From an uncultured Lachnospiraceae bacterium (GTDB taxonomy: Bacteria > Bacillota > Clostridia > Lachnospirales > Lachnospiraceae), in assembly GCA_949076555.1 (NCBI GenBank), contig CARUOB010000030.1, forward strand, positions 1 to 33,788: a stretch of DNA of 33,788 nt, read 5' to 3'. This document shows positions 15,574 through 24,260 of the stretch, one piece after another; the stretch's first letter is position 1; the number at the start of each line of letters is the position of its first letter. The notes under the pieces are model-generated. The model was not told the DNA's origin and searched no databases. It worked only from the letters and a program-made list of their open reading frames with translations. The position numbers and the translations under genes were made by a program.

Positions 15574-16518
15574 TTATTGATACTTAAATATCGGCCTGCC
15601 ATTCTCCCATCCAAACTTCATCAGCATCGCATGGCGGTTTGGATTGTAGAGTGGATCGCCCACGATCTCCGTCTCCGTCCGGGCATGGTACACCATAATG
15701 TCATTGCCTTCCTCGTCCACGGTAAAGCTGTTGTGCCCCGGCCCATAAATGCCAAGTCTCTCGTCGGAGCGCAACACCGGGTATCGCTCCTTTTTCCATG
15801 ACAGCGGGTCTAAAAGATCCGCATTCTCATCCGCCGTCAGCATACCCATGCAGTAAGCCACACCTGTCTCCGACGCGGAATAAGTCATAAATATCTTACC
15901 GTTTCGTTTCAGGATGGCCGGGCCTTCGTTCACCCAGAATCCCACCCTCTCCCAGTCATAGTCCGGCGTGGTTAAGAGCACCTGCACGGTCTTTAACTTG
16001 TAAGGCGTCTCCAGCTCACCGATGTAAAGGTTGGAAATCTGTTTGCCGACGCCCACCTTTTCCGCCCAGATATAATACCATTTGCCCTGATTCTCAAACA
16101 CCGTGCCGTCAAGAGAAAAGGCCTCGAAGGAAAATTCGTCGTCGTCGGCCCTCCCCATTTTTCCCTTTTCCGTCCATGTGCCGGTGATGGGATCTTCGTC
16201 CTTACACTCCAGCACATAAGGTCTGATCTGCCAGACGTCGTCCTTGTCGCCGCCCGCATAGTAAATGTACCATGCGCCGTCTATGTAGTGAAGCTCCGGC
16301 GCCCAGATATGGCAGCTCATAATGCCCGACTCATGCTTGTGCCAGATTTCCGTCTCAGGCGCGTCCGCAAGTCCCGCAAGCGTATCGGCCCTGCGCAGCA
16401 CGATCCCGTCATAGGACGGCACAGAGGCCGTAAAGTAATAACTGCCGTCCGCATGCCTGTACACATATGGGTCTGCCCGCTGCAATATCCACGGTTTGTT
16501 ATACAATAGTCCGCTCAT
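15574..16518 (-). CDS. GH43 arabinofuranosidase/arabinosidase-type enzyme
   Basis: The 314-residue five-bladed propeller enzyme has the three GH43 acids: Asp16 in QRADPYVY (base), Asp137 in LDGTVFE (pKa modulator) and Glu198 in WVNEGPAI (acid). The region RADPYVYRHADGSYYFTASV and SYDGIVLRRADTLAGL resembles exo-alpha-1,5-L-arabinofuranosidases of the SaAraf43A group, so arabinan oligomers are the likely substrate. No signal peptide is seen. The start is uncertain: ATG 16518 follows GGGGGAT by 4 bases; ATG 16530 follows GGGGAG by about 9; ATG 16560 lacks a site and overlaps the palindrome region. It is the first gene of a two-gene operon with GH51. Confidence 0.88.
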   Translation of the reverse strand: MSGLLYNKPWILQRADPYVYRHADGSYYFTASVPSYDGIVLRRADTLAGLADAPETEIWHKHESGIMSCHIWAPELHYIDGAWYIYYAGGDKDDVWQIRPYVLECKDEDPITGTWTEKGKMGRADDDEFSFEAFSLDGTVFENQGKWYYIWAEKVGVGKQISNLYIGELETPYKLKTVQVLLTTPDYDWERVGFWVNEGPAILKRNGKIFMTYSASETGVAYCMGMLTADENADLLDPLSWKKERYPVLRSDERLGIYGPGHNSFTVDEEGNDIMVYHARTETEIVGDPLYNPNRHAMLMKFGWENGRPIFKYQ

Positions 16519-16558
16519 CCTATCCCCCATTTCCGACTTCTCCCCAAAAGTCTTTCGC

Positions 16559-16592
16559 ATTAATTTAAATTAATTTAGATATATCTAAATTA
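16559..16592. promoter_or_regulatory. Two overlapping perfect palindromes, likely operator
   Basis: A 22-bp perfect palindrome (half-site TAATTTAGATA, 16571-16592) overlaps a 16-bp palindrome (half-site ATTAATTT, 16559-16574). Both lie between the -10 and the start codons of the GH43 gene. The first has the symmetry of a repressor site for a dimeric protein (MarR, GntR, TetR or similar); it does not match the AraR box I know. No regulator gene is adjacent, so the repressor must be coded elsewhere. Confidence 0.6.
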
Positions 16593-16617
16593 TATAAGAT
16601 GTTTGTAGAGAAAGCAA
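16589..16617 (-). promoter_or_regulatory. Promoter of the GH43-GH51 operon
   Basis: On the minus strand TTGCTT (16612-16617) and TATAAT (16589-16594) are 17 bases apart. The -10 overlaps the edge of the 22-bp palindrome at 16571-16592, so a repressor there would block RNA polymerase directly. Confidence 0.65.
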
Positions 16618-16758
16618 CCCTTATTTTTGCACGGCAGCGGACAAAAAACTGCCGCGGCGAGTGGCATTCCATTCTCCTGCCCGGACAGGCATATGCCGGA
16701 CACCCCGGCCGCACATCTGCATAAAATAAAGTAACCCTCCCGAAGAAAGGAAGCCGCC

Positions 16759-17391
16759 ATGGATTCCACCGTACTGATCGCCGGCCGCCCCGGGGACACT
16801 AAAAACTATGAAAACACGATAAAGAGGCTGGGCGTTTCCTGTTTCGTCAGTCTAAACCCCGATCGGGCTGACAGCGCCACCCACCTGCTTCTCCCCGGCG
16901 GCGGCGACATTACCCCCGCCTTTTTCGGCCAGACCGACCACGGCTCTCTCCATGTTGATACCGAACTAGACATCCTCCAGCTCGAAATACTCGCCCGTTT
17001 TACCGCACAAAAAAAGCCCGTGCTCGGTATCTGCAAAGGGCTTCAACTCATAAATGTCCACTTCGGCGGCAACGTCACGCAGCATATCGACACCGCCGAA
17101 ACCCACAAATGGGTCGGACGCGACCAGTTCCACTATGTTTTTCACTGTGATCTCGGCCGCCGTGATTTCTTTTACCAGCTCTACGGGAGCAGCGTCAAGG
17201 TTAATTCCGCCCACCATCAGGCCGTTGACCGTATGGGCAGAGGGCTTGTCCCTGTCTGCCGCGCCGGAGATAACGTGATCGAAGGCATTGTCCACAGTTC
17301 CCTCCCCCTTCTGGCCGTGCAGTGGCACCCGGAGCGACTCCCCGACGAGGCAGGCGACTCGCTGTTCTCCCACTTTTTCTCGCTCCGCTAA
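16759..17391 (+). CDS. Class I amidotransferase-type hydrolase (peptidase C26)
   Basis: The 210-residue protein has the class I glutamine amidotransferase fold: LLLPGGGDITPAFFG (44-57), nucleophile Cys92 in GICKGLQ and the pair His190/Glu192 in QWHPE. The GGGDITP segment is typical of gamma-glutamyl-gamma-aminobutyrate hydrolases (PuuD-like), which cleave gamma-glutamyl amides, but no other polyamine gene is nearby. It is a little shorter than PuuD (about 254). AGGAAG lies about 7 bases before ATG 16759. Its stop overlaps the converging Mbeg1-like gene by 4 bases. Substrate is unknown. Confidence 0.88.
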   Translation: MDSTVLIAGRPGDTKNYENTIKRLGVSCFVSLNPDRADSATHLLLPGGGDITPAFFGQTDHGSLHVDTELDILQLEILARFTAQKKPVLGICKGLQLINVHFGGNVTQHIDTAETHKWVGRDQFHYVFHCDLGRRDFFYQLYGSSVKVNSAHHQAVDRMGRGLVPVCRAGDNVIEGIVHSSLPLLAVQWHPERLPDEAGDSLFSHFFSLR

Positions 17392-18593
17392 CCTTTTAGA
17401 CGGCTTTCCAACTGCGCCATGCCCTCCTCAAATCTCTCCCGCTGCATCTCCCACTTGCCTTTCCGGCCCGGGCGTTTACGCCGTCTGCCTCCACGCCTGC
17501 TCCGGGCCTGCTGCCTTGCTTGAAGGGAAACCATGTCAAACAGGGCGCGCATGATCTGCAGCACCACTTTTGCCGTCTCCTCGTCCACCTCGCCTATGGC
17601 CCTGCCGATTTTGTGCAGACTTTGAAACCAGTGCGCCGTAAAATCAATCAGGTTGTCCGTCTCCGACGCCTGCACCACCCCGTAGAGCGTATCCACGAAA
17701 ATGCGCATCTGCTCCTGATCCAGCGAGAGAATCCATTCGTTGAGCGTCTGGTCGATGAACTTGCGCCCCGGACGTATCTCATCCACCACCCGGAAATCAC
17801 CGTCCTTCACAAGCCATGTGTACGGATTGTGCTGGGCAAGCCCAAGGGTTTTGCTCTCCACCACCCGGTAATTGCCCTCGGTGTAAAGCAGCATCCCCAC
17901 AAGCGAAGAGCGCGGCACCGTCTTGTGAATCCGGCTTTCGATCTCCCGCCACGCGCTGCGCTCCCTGACCTCCGGCCGAAACCCCGGCCCGTCGTGGTCA
18001 TAAATTCTTTCGATCCGCTCCCGCACCGCCGCGTCACAGTGCATGGAAGCATAGACCGCCAGATTGCCGCCCTTGGAGTGGCCGCCCACAAAAAAGCGGC
18101 CGTCGATCGTCCCGGCCGCCTTCTCCAGATAGGGGACACTGTGAAGCTGCCCGGGCACCGGCTCTGAAAAGGCCAGATTTAAATCCTCCTTCCAGCCCAC
18201 GATATTCTCGTCCGTCCCCCGGAACACCACATAGGAAATGCCCCCGGACAGACCGCACACCACTGCGGAAAACTGGCTCTCCTTCTCCGGCTCAATTAAG
18301 TTTACATAATTCCACAAACGCATATCCCCGAAACGCTTACTGTTTAAAATCCCCGTAAAAAGAGCCGTATTGTCCTTGCGGTAACGTTCGTCCCCATAAA
18401 GGCGGTCGTACTCAGCATGCGCCGCGATCTGGGCAAGGCTCACCGGGCCGCGCGTCTCCTCCGGCCCCGGCACGATACCGTCAAATTTCAGGTAGGAAAG
18501 CTGGCTGATCACCAGACTGTCCACGTCGTCGAAGGGTTTCTCCTCCAGACTGTAATCCCCGTACTCTCTCAGATAATCCAAAATAATTCCCAT
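17388..18593 (-). CDS. Mbeg1-like alpha/beta hydrolase (DUF2974)
   Basis: The 401-residue protein has lipase-like signatures: VVFRGTDENIVGWKEDLNLAF (123-143) and the nucleophile elbow GGHSKGGNLA (Ser173), followed by YDHDGPGF (198-205). These mark the Mbeg1-like/DUF2974 family. A basic Arg/Lys/Gly-rich stretch (about 358-382) near the C-terminus may bind membrane or nucleic acid. No signal peptide. It is 103 bases downstream of the NdpA-like gene and on the same strand. The substrate (lipid or ester) is not known. Confidence 0.82.
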   Translation of the reverse strand: MGIILDYLREYGDYSLEEKPFDDVDSLVISQLSYLKFDGIVPGPEETRGPVSLAQIAAHAEYDRLYGDERYRKDNTALFTGILNSKRFGDMRLWNYVNLIEPEKESQFSAVVCGLSGGISYVVFRGTDENIVGWKEDLNLAFSEPVPGQLHSVPYLEKAAGTIDGRFFVGGHSKGGNLAVYASMHCDAAVRERIERIYDHDGPGFRPEVRERSAWREIESRIHKTVPRSSLVGMLLYTEGNYRVVESKTLGLAQHNPYTWLVKDGDFRVVDEIRPGRKFIDQTLNEWILSLDQEQMRIFVDTLYGVVQASETDNLIDFTAHWFQSLHKIGRAIGEVDEETAKVVLQIMRALFDMVSLQARQQARSRRGGRRRKRPGRKGKWEMQRERFEEGMAQLESRLKG

Positions 18594-18696
18594 TGTCTAT
18601 ACTCCGAAAACGCCCGTCTGCCGTCCGGTCCTCCGGCAATGCCATCATAAGAACTTATGCCACACACTCGCCGGAATCCCCTGTATTCGTCTTACT

Positions 18697-19722
18697 CTAT
18701 ATTTTGGCTTCCAAATGCTCGATGTTTTTGATCAGCACACTCACCGTCCCGTCCGGATTCGTGATAAACTCCACGCATTTGGGATTCTTGTACTGTTCCA
18801 TAGGTATTTTTATCTCAATGCCCGTGTCCGTAAAAAGGTGCTGGCTCTGAAACTTCCGCATCGTGTTCTCGCTTCTGGGCTCTATCGTCTCCCGCACCAT
18901 GTTGTACTTTTCCATTTTATCCTGAAATGCCGTTCTTAATTCCGGTTCACCCTCAAAGATCTTTTCCGCGATCTCCTCCACCACGAAACCGCCCTTCTCC
19001 TCCATCTCCTCCTGTATGATACTCTTGGCGCGCATCTGCTTCTCGAAGCGTTCGCTTTCCGCAAAGCCTTCCTTCTGCACGCTCTCCACGGCGCGTCCCA
19101 CAATGGACAACTTGGATTTGTGGGAGAGATGGGCGCTGCATTTTAGGAAGAGGAAGGAGAAATAGTCCGTCTTCTCCCCGTTCACCTCATACTTCTTTTC
19201 CACCACCTGCACGGAGAGATCGGAGAGACAGATCACCGCCGCCTCCGTCAACCGCTGGGTCTGGGAAGGCAGGATGGACTTATGTCTGATCAGCTCGTTG
19301 CTGTTTCCCTCCCCCTCCGAAAGGGGCATAGTCCTGTGGGTATAAAGGGTCTTATAATTCATCTTAAGGATCGCCAGGTACTCCTCCTCCCCCTCCCGAA
19401 ACCGCGCCACCATCAAATCCGCCGGGGGAATGTCGATGTTGCCGCTCATAATCTCAAACAAAAGTCCCGCGATCTCCTGACTGATCCCGACAAAGTTTTC
19501 ATCTTCATATCCGGTCAGCAGCCTGCACACCTCCGACTCCCGCTCATAAAAACGGCATTCCTTCGCGTCGTCCCCGGCGCAGATTTTTCCGATGTGCTCC
19601 CGCACGAACTCCGCCACCTCCGAGCCGAACTCCAGCTCCGTATCGGAGAGCACCGGCATCCCGATGGTGGGGTCTAAAATATGTACGATGACGTGTTTTA
19701 TCCTGATATCTTCTTTGTTCAT
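18697..19722 (-). CDS. Nucleoid-associated protein, NdpA/YejK family
   Basis: The 341-residue protein fits the 37-kDa nucleoid-associated family: IRIKHVIVHILDPTIGMPVLSD at the start, a central YLAILKMNYKT segment, DYFSFLFLKCSAH and a C-terminal GIEIKIP...VEFITNPDGTVSVLIKNI. E. coli YejK binds the nucleoid and topoisomerase IV; Gram-positive relatives are uncharacterised and sometimes sit by mobile or defence genes. The start is ATG 19722 with AGGAG 5 bases upstream; the longer frame to 19806 overlaps the upstream gene and has no ribosome site. Gap to that gene is 64 bases. Confidence 0.85.
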   Translation of the reverse strand: MNKEDIRIKHVIVHILDPTIGMPVLSDTELEFGSEVAEFVREHIGKICAGDDAKECRFYERESEVCRLLTGYEDENFVGISQEIAGLLFEIMSGNIDIPPADLMVARFREGEEEYLAILKMNYKTLYTHRTMPLSEGEGNSNELIRHKSILPSQTQRLTEAAVICLSDLSVQVVEKKYEVNGEKTDYFSFLFLKCSAHLSHKSKLSIVGRAVESVQKEGFAESERFEKQMRAKSIIQEEMEEKGGFVVEEIAEKIFEGEPELRTAFQDKMEKYNMVRETIEPRSENTMRKFQSQHLFTDTGIEIKIPMEQYKNPKCVEFITNPDGTVSVLIKNIEHLEAKI

Positions 19723-19786
19723 TCTTTCTCCTCTGTCTGAATCACTATATGGTAACCACAAAACACCTGACCGGCACTGCCCTTCC

Positions 19787-20173
19787 CTAACTGTACTTTC
19801 CGACATAATCCGTTCCGGTCTCGGTCTGCATAAAGTTTACATAATACTCCGGATTTCTCTCCATCAGAAGCATCGTATGAAAAGCCTCCAAAAGCATCTT
19901 GTCCCCGTTGCTCTTCATGCTCTCCCTGTCCCTGTCAAGCTGCGCCTTGAAGTGATCCATCTGCCACACCATGATATCGATCAGGCTGTAGCCCGCCACC
20001 TGATACTTACATAGAAAGTTCTGATGCTCCAGATAATACAGAAATTCCTGCGCCACGCCCTCCGAGGCCGTCAGCATCTCAAAAAAACGTTCCAGAAACG
20101 CCTCGTCCTCCCCGGCGTAATGGCACAACGCCCGCGCCCATGCATATGCTCTCGTCTTCTCCTCCCCGGTCAT
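19787..20173 (-). CDS. Unknown 128-residue protein
   Basis: I do not recognise the family. The protein is mostly helical and acidic, starts MTGEEKTRAYAWARALCHYA and ends MQTETGTDYVGKYS, with a Phe/Tyr/Glu-rich centre (FLERFFEMLTASEGVAQEFL, YLEHQNFLCKYQVAGYSLID) and a methionine-rich segment (FHTMLLMERNPEYYVNFM). No membrane segment or cysteine cluster is seen. GGGTGAG lies about 6 bases before ATG 20173; a longer in-frame frame (to 20239) runs into low-complexity repeat DNA and is not favoured. It precedes the NdpA-like gene on the same strand and may be co-transcribed. Confidence 0.6.
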   Translation of the reverse strand: MTGEEKTRAYAWARALCHYAGEDEAFLERFFEMLTASEGVAQEFLYYLEHQNFLCKYQVAGYSLIDIMVWQMDHFKAQLDRDRESMKSNGDKMLLEAFHTMLLMERNPEYYVNFMQTETGTDYVGKYS

Positions 20174-20258
20174 CTGCTTCTCACCCTGCCTTTCTTCCGT
20201 TTTCCGCCTGTTCCTGCCTTCTATCTGTTTCTGCCTCACGTCTCTTTCCGGTTCCAGA

Positions 20259-20326
20259 CGCCCTCTGCTTCACGACTGTTTCCGTTTTCTATCGTCCTCT
20301 GCTTCACGACTGTTTCCGCTCTCTGT
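20259..20326. repeat. 34-bp tandem repeat, two copies
   Basis: Two adjacent 34-base units (20259-20292, 20293-20326) share a 23-base identical core that begins CCTCTGCTTCACGACTG and differ at a few bases outside it. A third, more decayed copy may precede them (about 20221-20258, CTGCCTCACG...TTTCCG). The repeats fill the gap between the divergent unknown gene (start 20173) and the symporter gene (start 20407). Confidence 0.7.
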
Positions 20327-20406
20327 CGCTTTCCTCTCCGCCCGATCGGTTCTTTTTCTCCGGCTTTTCACATAAAATATGCTAAACAACGCTAGGACGT
20401 GTTTCT

Positions 20407-21738
20407 ATGGCTCTCTTAGAACAGATCAACAATCTTTTATGGGGTCTCCCCCTCATTATCCTGCTTATGGGCACACATATTTATTTCACCTGCAGGCTGC
20501 GGTTTCCCCAGAGAAACCTTTTCCGGGCTATCCGCCTCTCCCTGTTCTCCGCCGAGGGAACGGCCTCTACCGGAGCTGGAGCAGCTTCATCTGAGACTTC
20601 CCGGAATCTCTCTCCCTTCTCGGCGCTCTCCACAACGCTCGCCGCCACCCTAGGCACGGGAAATATCATCGGCGTCTCCACCGCGGTCGCTCTCGGCGGA
20701 CCCGGCGCCATCTTCTGGTGCTGGATCACGGGGATTCTGGGGATGGCCACCGCCTACGGCGAATGTTATCTGAGCATCCTTCACCGCCAGCGCAGCAAGG
20801 ACGGGCTGTACGTCGGCGGCCCGATGTATGTATTAAAAAATGGTTTACATAACAAAAAACTGGGTGGGCTGTACGCACTTTGCACACTGGCCGCCGCTTT
20901 CGGCGTAGGCTGCACGACCCAAGCCAACTCCGTCACGAGAGCGGCCGCTTTAAGTTTTGGGATTTCACCCCACCCGGTCGGCATCGCCCTCGCCGTGATC
21001 ACGGCTGCGGTGATTCTCGGCGGCATCCGCAGTATCGGTAGTCTCTGCGAGCGCACCATACCGGCCATCACCTTTCTTTACCTGTTGGGCTGCGGGCTTC
21101 TTTTATGCCTCTACCGCCACCAGCTTATCACAGCCGTTATCTGGATCATAAAGGACGCTTTCTCCTTTGCAAGTCTGGCCGGAGGCGTGGCGGGCGCCGG
21201 TTTACAGCGTGCCATGCGATACGGCATCGCCAGAGGGCTGTTCACCAACGAAGCCGGCATCGGCACTTCCGCCATCGCCGCTGCCGCCTCCCACACCGAA
21301 GATCCCAAAATACAGGCGTATGTATCCATGACCGCCGTCTTCTGGGACACGGTAGTGATGTGCCTGCTGACAGGGCTGGTTGTGGTCTGCAACATGCTCT
21401 ATGATCCGGCTTCCATAGAGGGAGCGGCCGAAACGGATTTGACCGCCGCCGCCTTCTCTCACCTGCCCTTTGTGGGGGATGCGTTTCTCACGATCTCTCT
21501 GTGCGCTTTCGCCGTGACCACACTGATCGGCTGGTCCTACTTTGGGGAAAAGGCAGCGGAGTATCTGGGCGGAAATCGCAGTGTGCCGCTCTACAAACTC
21601 TGCTACATCGTGATGATCTATCTGGGCGCCGTCATTCCCATGCACCTCGTGTGGGAGTGCACCGACCTGATCAACGCAGTCATGGCGCTCCCAAACCTGC
21701 TGGCCCTGTGGGTGCTTAGAAAAGAGATCCGATCATAG
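20407..21738 (+). CDS. AGCS-family amino acid/sodium symporter
   Basis: The 443-residue membrane protein has about ten helices and the AGCS signatures FSALSTTLAATLGTGNIIGV (72-91), GGPGAIFWCWITGILGMATA, YVGGPMYVLK and GLFTNEAGIGTSAIAAAASH. Members import alanine or glycine with sodium or protons. The length fits (about 450). Only a weak AGGAC precedes ATG 20407. The last 6 bases overlap the converging MATE gene. There is no partner gene to hint at the substrate. Confidence 0.93.
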   Translation: MALLEQINNLLWGLPLIILLMGTHIYFTCRLRFPQRNLFRAIRLSLFSAEGTASTGAGAASSETSRNLSPFSALSTTLAATLGTGNIIGVSTAVALGGPGAIFWCWITGILGMATAYGECYLSILHRQRSKDGLYVGGPMYVLKNGLHNKKLGGLYALCTLAAAFGVGCTTQANSVTRAAALSFGISPHPVGIALAVITAAVILGGIRSIGSLCERTIPAITFLYLLGCGLLLCLYRHQLITAVIWIIKDAFSFASLAGGVAGAGLQRAMRYGIARGLFTNEAGIGTSAIAAAASHTEDPKIQAYVSMTAVFWDTVVMCLLTGLVVVCNMLYDPASIEGAAETDLTAAAFSHLPFVGDAFLTISLCAFAVTTLIGWSYFGEKAAEYLGGNRSVPLYKLCYIVMIYLGAVIPMHLVWECTDLINAVMALPNLLALWVLRKEIRS

Positions 21739-23079
21739 CTTTTCATGCCGGAAACGCCCGCGCCCCAAATACAGGTAAAAGCCCACACAGATCAGCGCGG
21801 AGAGGAGGGAACCGAGGGGCGCGGCCCATCCCATGGGATAAAGGCTGTCCGGAAAGTACACGCCAGCCAGATACGCACCCGGTATGCGGATCAGCACAAT
21901 AGCGGCGATATTATGTATAAAAGAGATGCCTGCCTTCTGATCTCCACAGAAATACCCGCTGAAGCAAAAGTGTACCGCCGCAAAGAGCGTATCGAAAGCG
22001 TAGGAGCGCAGATAGGCACAGCCTGCCGCCAGCACCGCCGCATCTCTGGTAAACAGCCCCACCAACGTCTGCGGCAAAAACTGACTGTAAAGCGCGCAGA
22101 CCGCTCCCCAGCTCATGGTGATAAGCAGACCATATCCAAGCGAAGTTCTGGCCCGCTCCGGCTTGTCCGCCCCCATATTCTGGGCGGTAATCGCGGAAAT
22201 GGCGGAGAGAAAAGCCGACGGCACCAGAAACAGAAACCCAATCAGCTTCTCCACGATCCCCACAGCCGCGGAGACCACCAGCCCCCTGCTGTTGGCGATC
22301 ACCGTGATCACGATGAATGCCACCTGAATCAGCCCGTCCTGACAGGCAATGGGCGCGCCCACCTTGAGAATCTGCGAAAAGCTCTCCCTGTCCGCCCGTA
22401 TGTCCTGCTTTCTCACACGAAATCCAAGATCCCGCCTTTTTAACATCACGAAAGCGAAGGCCACACTCACCGCCTGTCCCAGAACGGTTCCCCAAGCGGC
22501 CCCCGCCGCGCCGAGTTCCATGCCGCCGATCAGCACAAAATCCAGTACGATATTCACCCCACAGGCCACCGCCACAAAGTACATCGGCCGCTTCGAGTCG
22601 CCCGCCCCGCGGAAAATGCTGCTGATCACATTGTAGGCCGTGATAAAGGGCACACCCGCGAAACAGATGCCAAGATACAGCCTTGTCTCCGCCACCGCCT
22701 CCGCAGGTGTAAGCATAACATGTGTAATCGAATTTACACAGAGCAAAAGCGCCACGGTCAGCGCCGCCGCAAACATGCCAAAAAAAGCCACGGACGCGCC
22801 AACCGTCTTCGCCGCCGCACGCTCATCGCCCGCGCCCACATATCTGCCGATCCGCACCGTGGCGCCCATGGCAAAGCCCACAATGATCACCGTGAGCATA
22901 TGCATCACCTGACTGCCGATGGCCACCGCCGTGGTAGTCCTCGAACCATTGTACAGTCCAACCACAAACAGATCCGCCATCCCATAAAAAGTCTGCATGA
23001 AACAGGCCAAAAGATACGGGAGCGCAAACCGTACCAGATTTTTCCACACGCTCCCCTCCGTCAGATTATTCTCTCTCAT
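21733..23079 (-). CDS. MATE-family multidrug exporter
   Basis: The 448-residue protein has twelve predicted helices in two six-helix halves and the MATE features VRFALPYLLACFMQTFYGMAD (start) and GAGDERAAAKTVGASVAF after helix 3; the second half repeats with KVGAPIACQDGLIQVAFIVI. MATE proteins expel cationic drugs or metabolites using a sodium or proton gradient. Start is ATG 23079 (AAGGG about 7 bases upstream); the frame to 23100 would use TTG inside the previous gene. It follows the aldo/keto reductase by 10 bases. Substrate unknown. Confidence 0.93.
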   Translation of the reverse strand: MRENNLTEGSVWKNLVRFALPYLLACFMQTFYGMADLFVVGLYNGSRTTTAVAIGSQVMHMLTVIIVGFAMGATVRIGRYVGAGDERAAAKTVGASVAFFGMFAAALTVALLLCVNSITHVMLTPAEAVAETRLYLGICFAGVPFITAYNVISSIFRGAGDSKRPMYFVAVACGVNIVLDFVLIGGMELGAAGAAWGTVLGQAVSVAFAFVMLKRRDLGFRVRKQDIRADRESFSQILKVGAPIACQDGLIQVAFIVITVIANSRGLVVSAAVGIVEKLIGFLFLVPSAFLSAISAITAQNMGADKPERARTSLGYGLLITMSWGAVCALYSQFLPQTLVGLFTRDAAVLAAGCAYLRSYAFDTLFAAVHFCFSGYFCGDQKAGISFIHNIAAIVLIRIPGAYLAGVYFPDSLYPMGWAAPLGSLLSALICVGFYLYLGRGRFRHEKL

Positions 23080-23089
23080 CCTTCGTCCC

Positions 23090-24214
23090 TTACTTCCCAA
23101 AATACCCTGCCACTGTCTTCAAATGCTCGATCACAGGCAGATGTTGCGGACACGCCTGCTCACACTGACCGCAGGCAATACAGTCCCCCGCCTTTCCGAA
23201 TGTCCCCGTCAGGCGGTCGTAATACTCTCCCTGGGGCGTCCATCCCTTTCCCTCCGCCTCCTGCATCTCCGCATTATAGAGAGAAAAATATTTCGGAATC
23301 GCAATCTTCTTCGGGCAGCCGTCCGTACAGTAAGAGCAGCCTGTGCAGGGAATCGCGATATTGCCGTTAATCATGGCCGCCGCTCTGTAGGCCATGCGCT
23401 TCTCCTCCTCCGTGAGAGGCTTAAAGTCGCTCATATAGCCTGTGTTGTCCAAAAGCTGCTCCATATTGCTCATGCCGCTAAGCACCATCTTTACATTGTC
23501 CAGACTTGCCGCGAATCGTACGGCCCATGAGGGAACCGACATGTGAGGATCATAGTTTTTAAACATCTCCTCCACGGCGCGCGGCACCTTGGCAAGCGTG
23601 CCCCCCTTGACGGGTTCCATCACCCATACCGGCACACCGTGCCTGGTCGCCACCTCATAACAGAGCTTTGACTGGATCGCGCTGCTCTCCCAATCCAGAT
23701 AATTGAGCTGGAGCTGCACAAACTCCATCTCCGGATGCTCCGTCAACACCTGATCCAGAAACTCCGCATTATCATGGAAAGAAAAGCCCATATGCTTTAC
23801 AAGCCCCTGCTCTTTCTTCTCCGCCAGCCAGTTAAAGCAGTCAAGCTCCGTATAAATCTTATAGTGGCCAAAGCCGATATCGTGAAGCAGATAGTAGTCA
23901 AAAAACGTAACACCCGTTTTTTCAAGCTGCGCCTCGAAAATCTTATCCCGGTCCTCTTTCGTCCTGATAAAGCTCGCATGCAGCTTTGTCGCCAGCGTAT
24001 AGCTGTCCCTCGGATGTCTGTCCACCAGACATTCCTTCGCCGCCTCCTCGCTCTTAAACCCGCAGTACATCCACGCCGTATCGAAATAGGTAAAACCCCT
24101 CTCCAAAAAAACGTCCACCATCTTCTTCGTGGTTTCCATATCAATACTTGTCGCGTCGCTCTGATTATGTAATGGCAAACGCATCAGGCCAAATCCTAAT
24201 TTTTTCATTTCCAT
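23090..24214 (-). CDS. Aldo/keto reductase with C-terminal 4Fe-4S domain
   Basis: The 374-residue protein joins an aldo/keto reductase barrel (about 1-285; catalytic Asp45, Tyr50, Lys77 and His111) to a ferredoxin-like tail. Two cluster motifs are seen: CTGCSYCTDGCPKKI and CIACGQCEQACPQHLPVIEHL. Relatives occur throughout clostridia and reduce carbonyls, with the clusters perhaps passing electrons; the substrate is not known. AGGAG lies 6 bases before ATG 24214; the frame to 24238 is longer but without a ribosome site. It follows the ZIP gene by 46 bases. Confidence 0.93.
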   Translation of the reverse strand: MEMKKLGFGLMRLPLHNQSDATSIDMETTKKMVDVFLERGFTYFDTAWMYCGFKSEEAAKECLVDRHPRDSYTLATKLHASFIRTKEDRDKIFEAQLEKTGVTFFDYYLLHDIGFGHYKIYTELDCFNWLAEKKEQGLVKHMGFSFHDNAEFLDQVLTEHPEMEFVQLQLNYLDWESSAIQSKLCYEVATRHGVPVWVMEPVKGGTLAKVPRAVEEMFKNYDPHMSVPSWAVRFAASLDNVKMVLSGMSNMEQLLDNTGYMSDFKPLTEEEKRMAYRAAAMINGNIAIPCTGCSYCTDGCPKKIAIPKYFSLYNAEMQEAEGKGWTPQGEYYDRLTGTFGKAGDCIACGQCEQACPQHLPVIEHLKTVAGYFGK

Positions 24215-24260
24215 ACGCATCTCCTCTTTTCTTTCCACTCTACTATAATTAGATAAGCAC

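Noticed and set aside
20259..20326. CRISPR array suggested by repeated 23-base cores
   Set aside because: Only two copies, the spacing sequence is itself nearly identical, and no cas gene is present; it is a simple tandem repeat.
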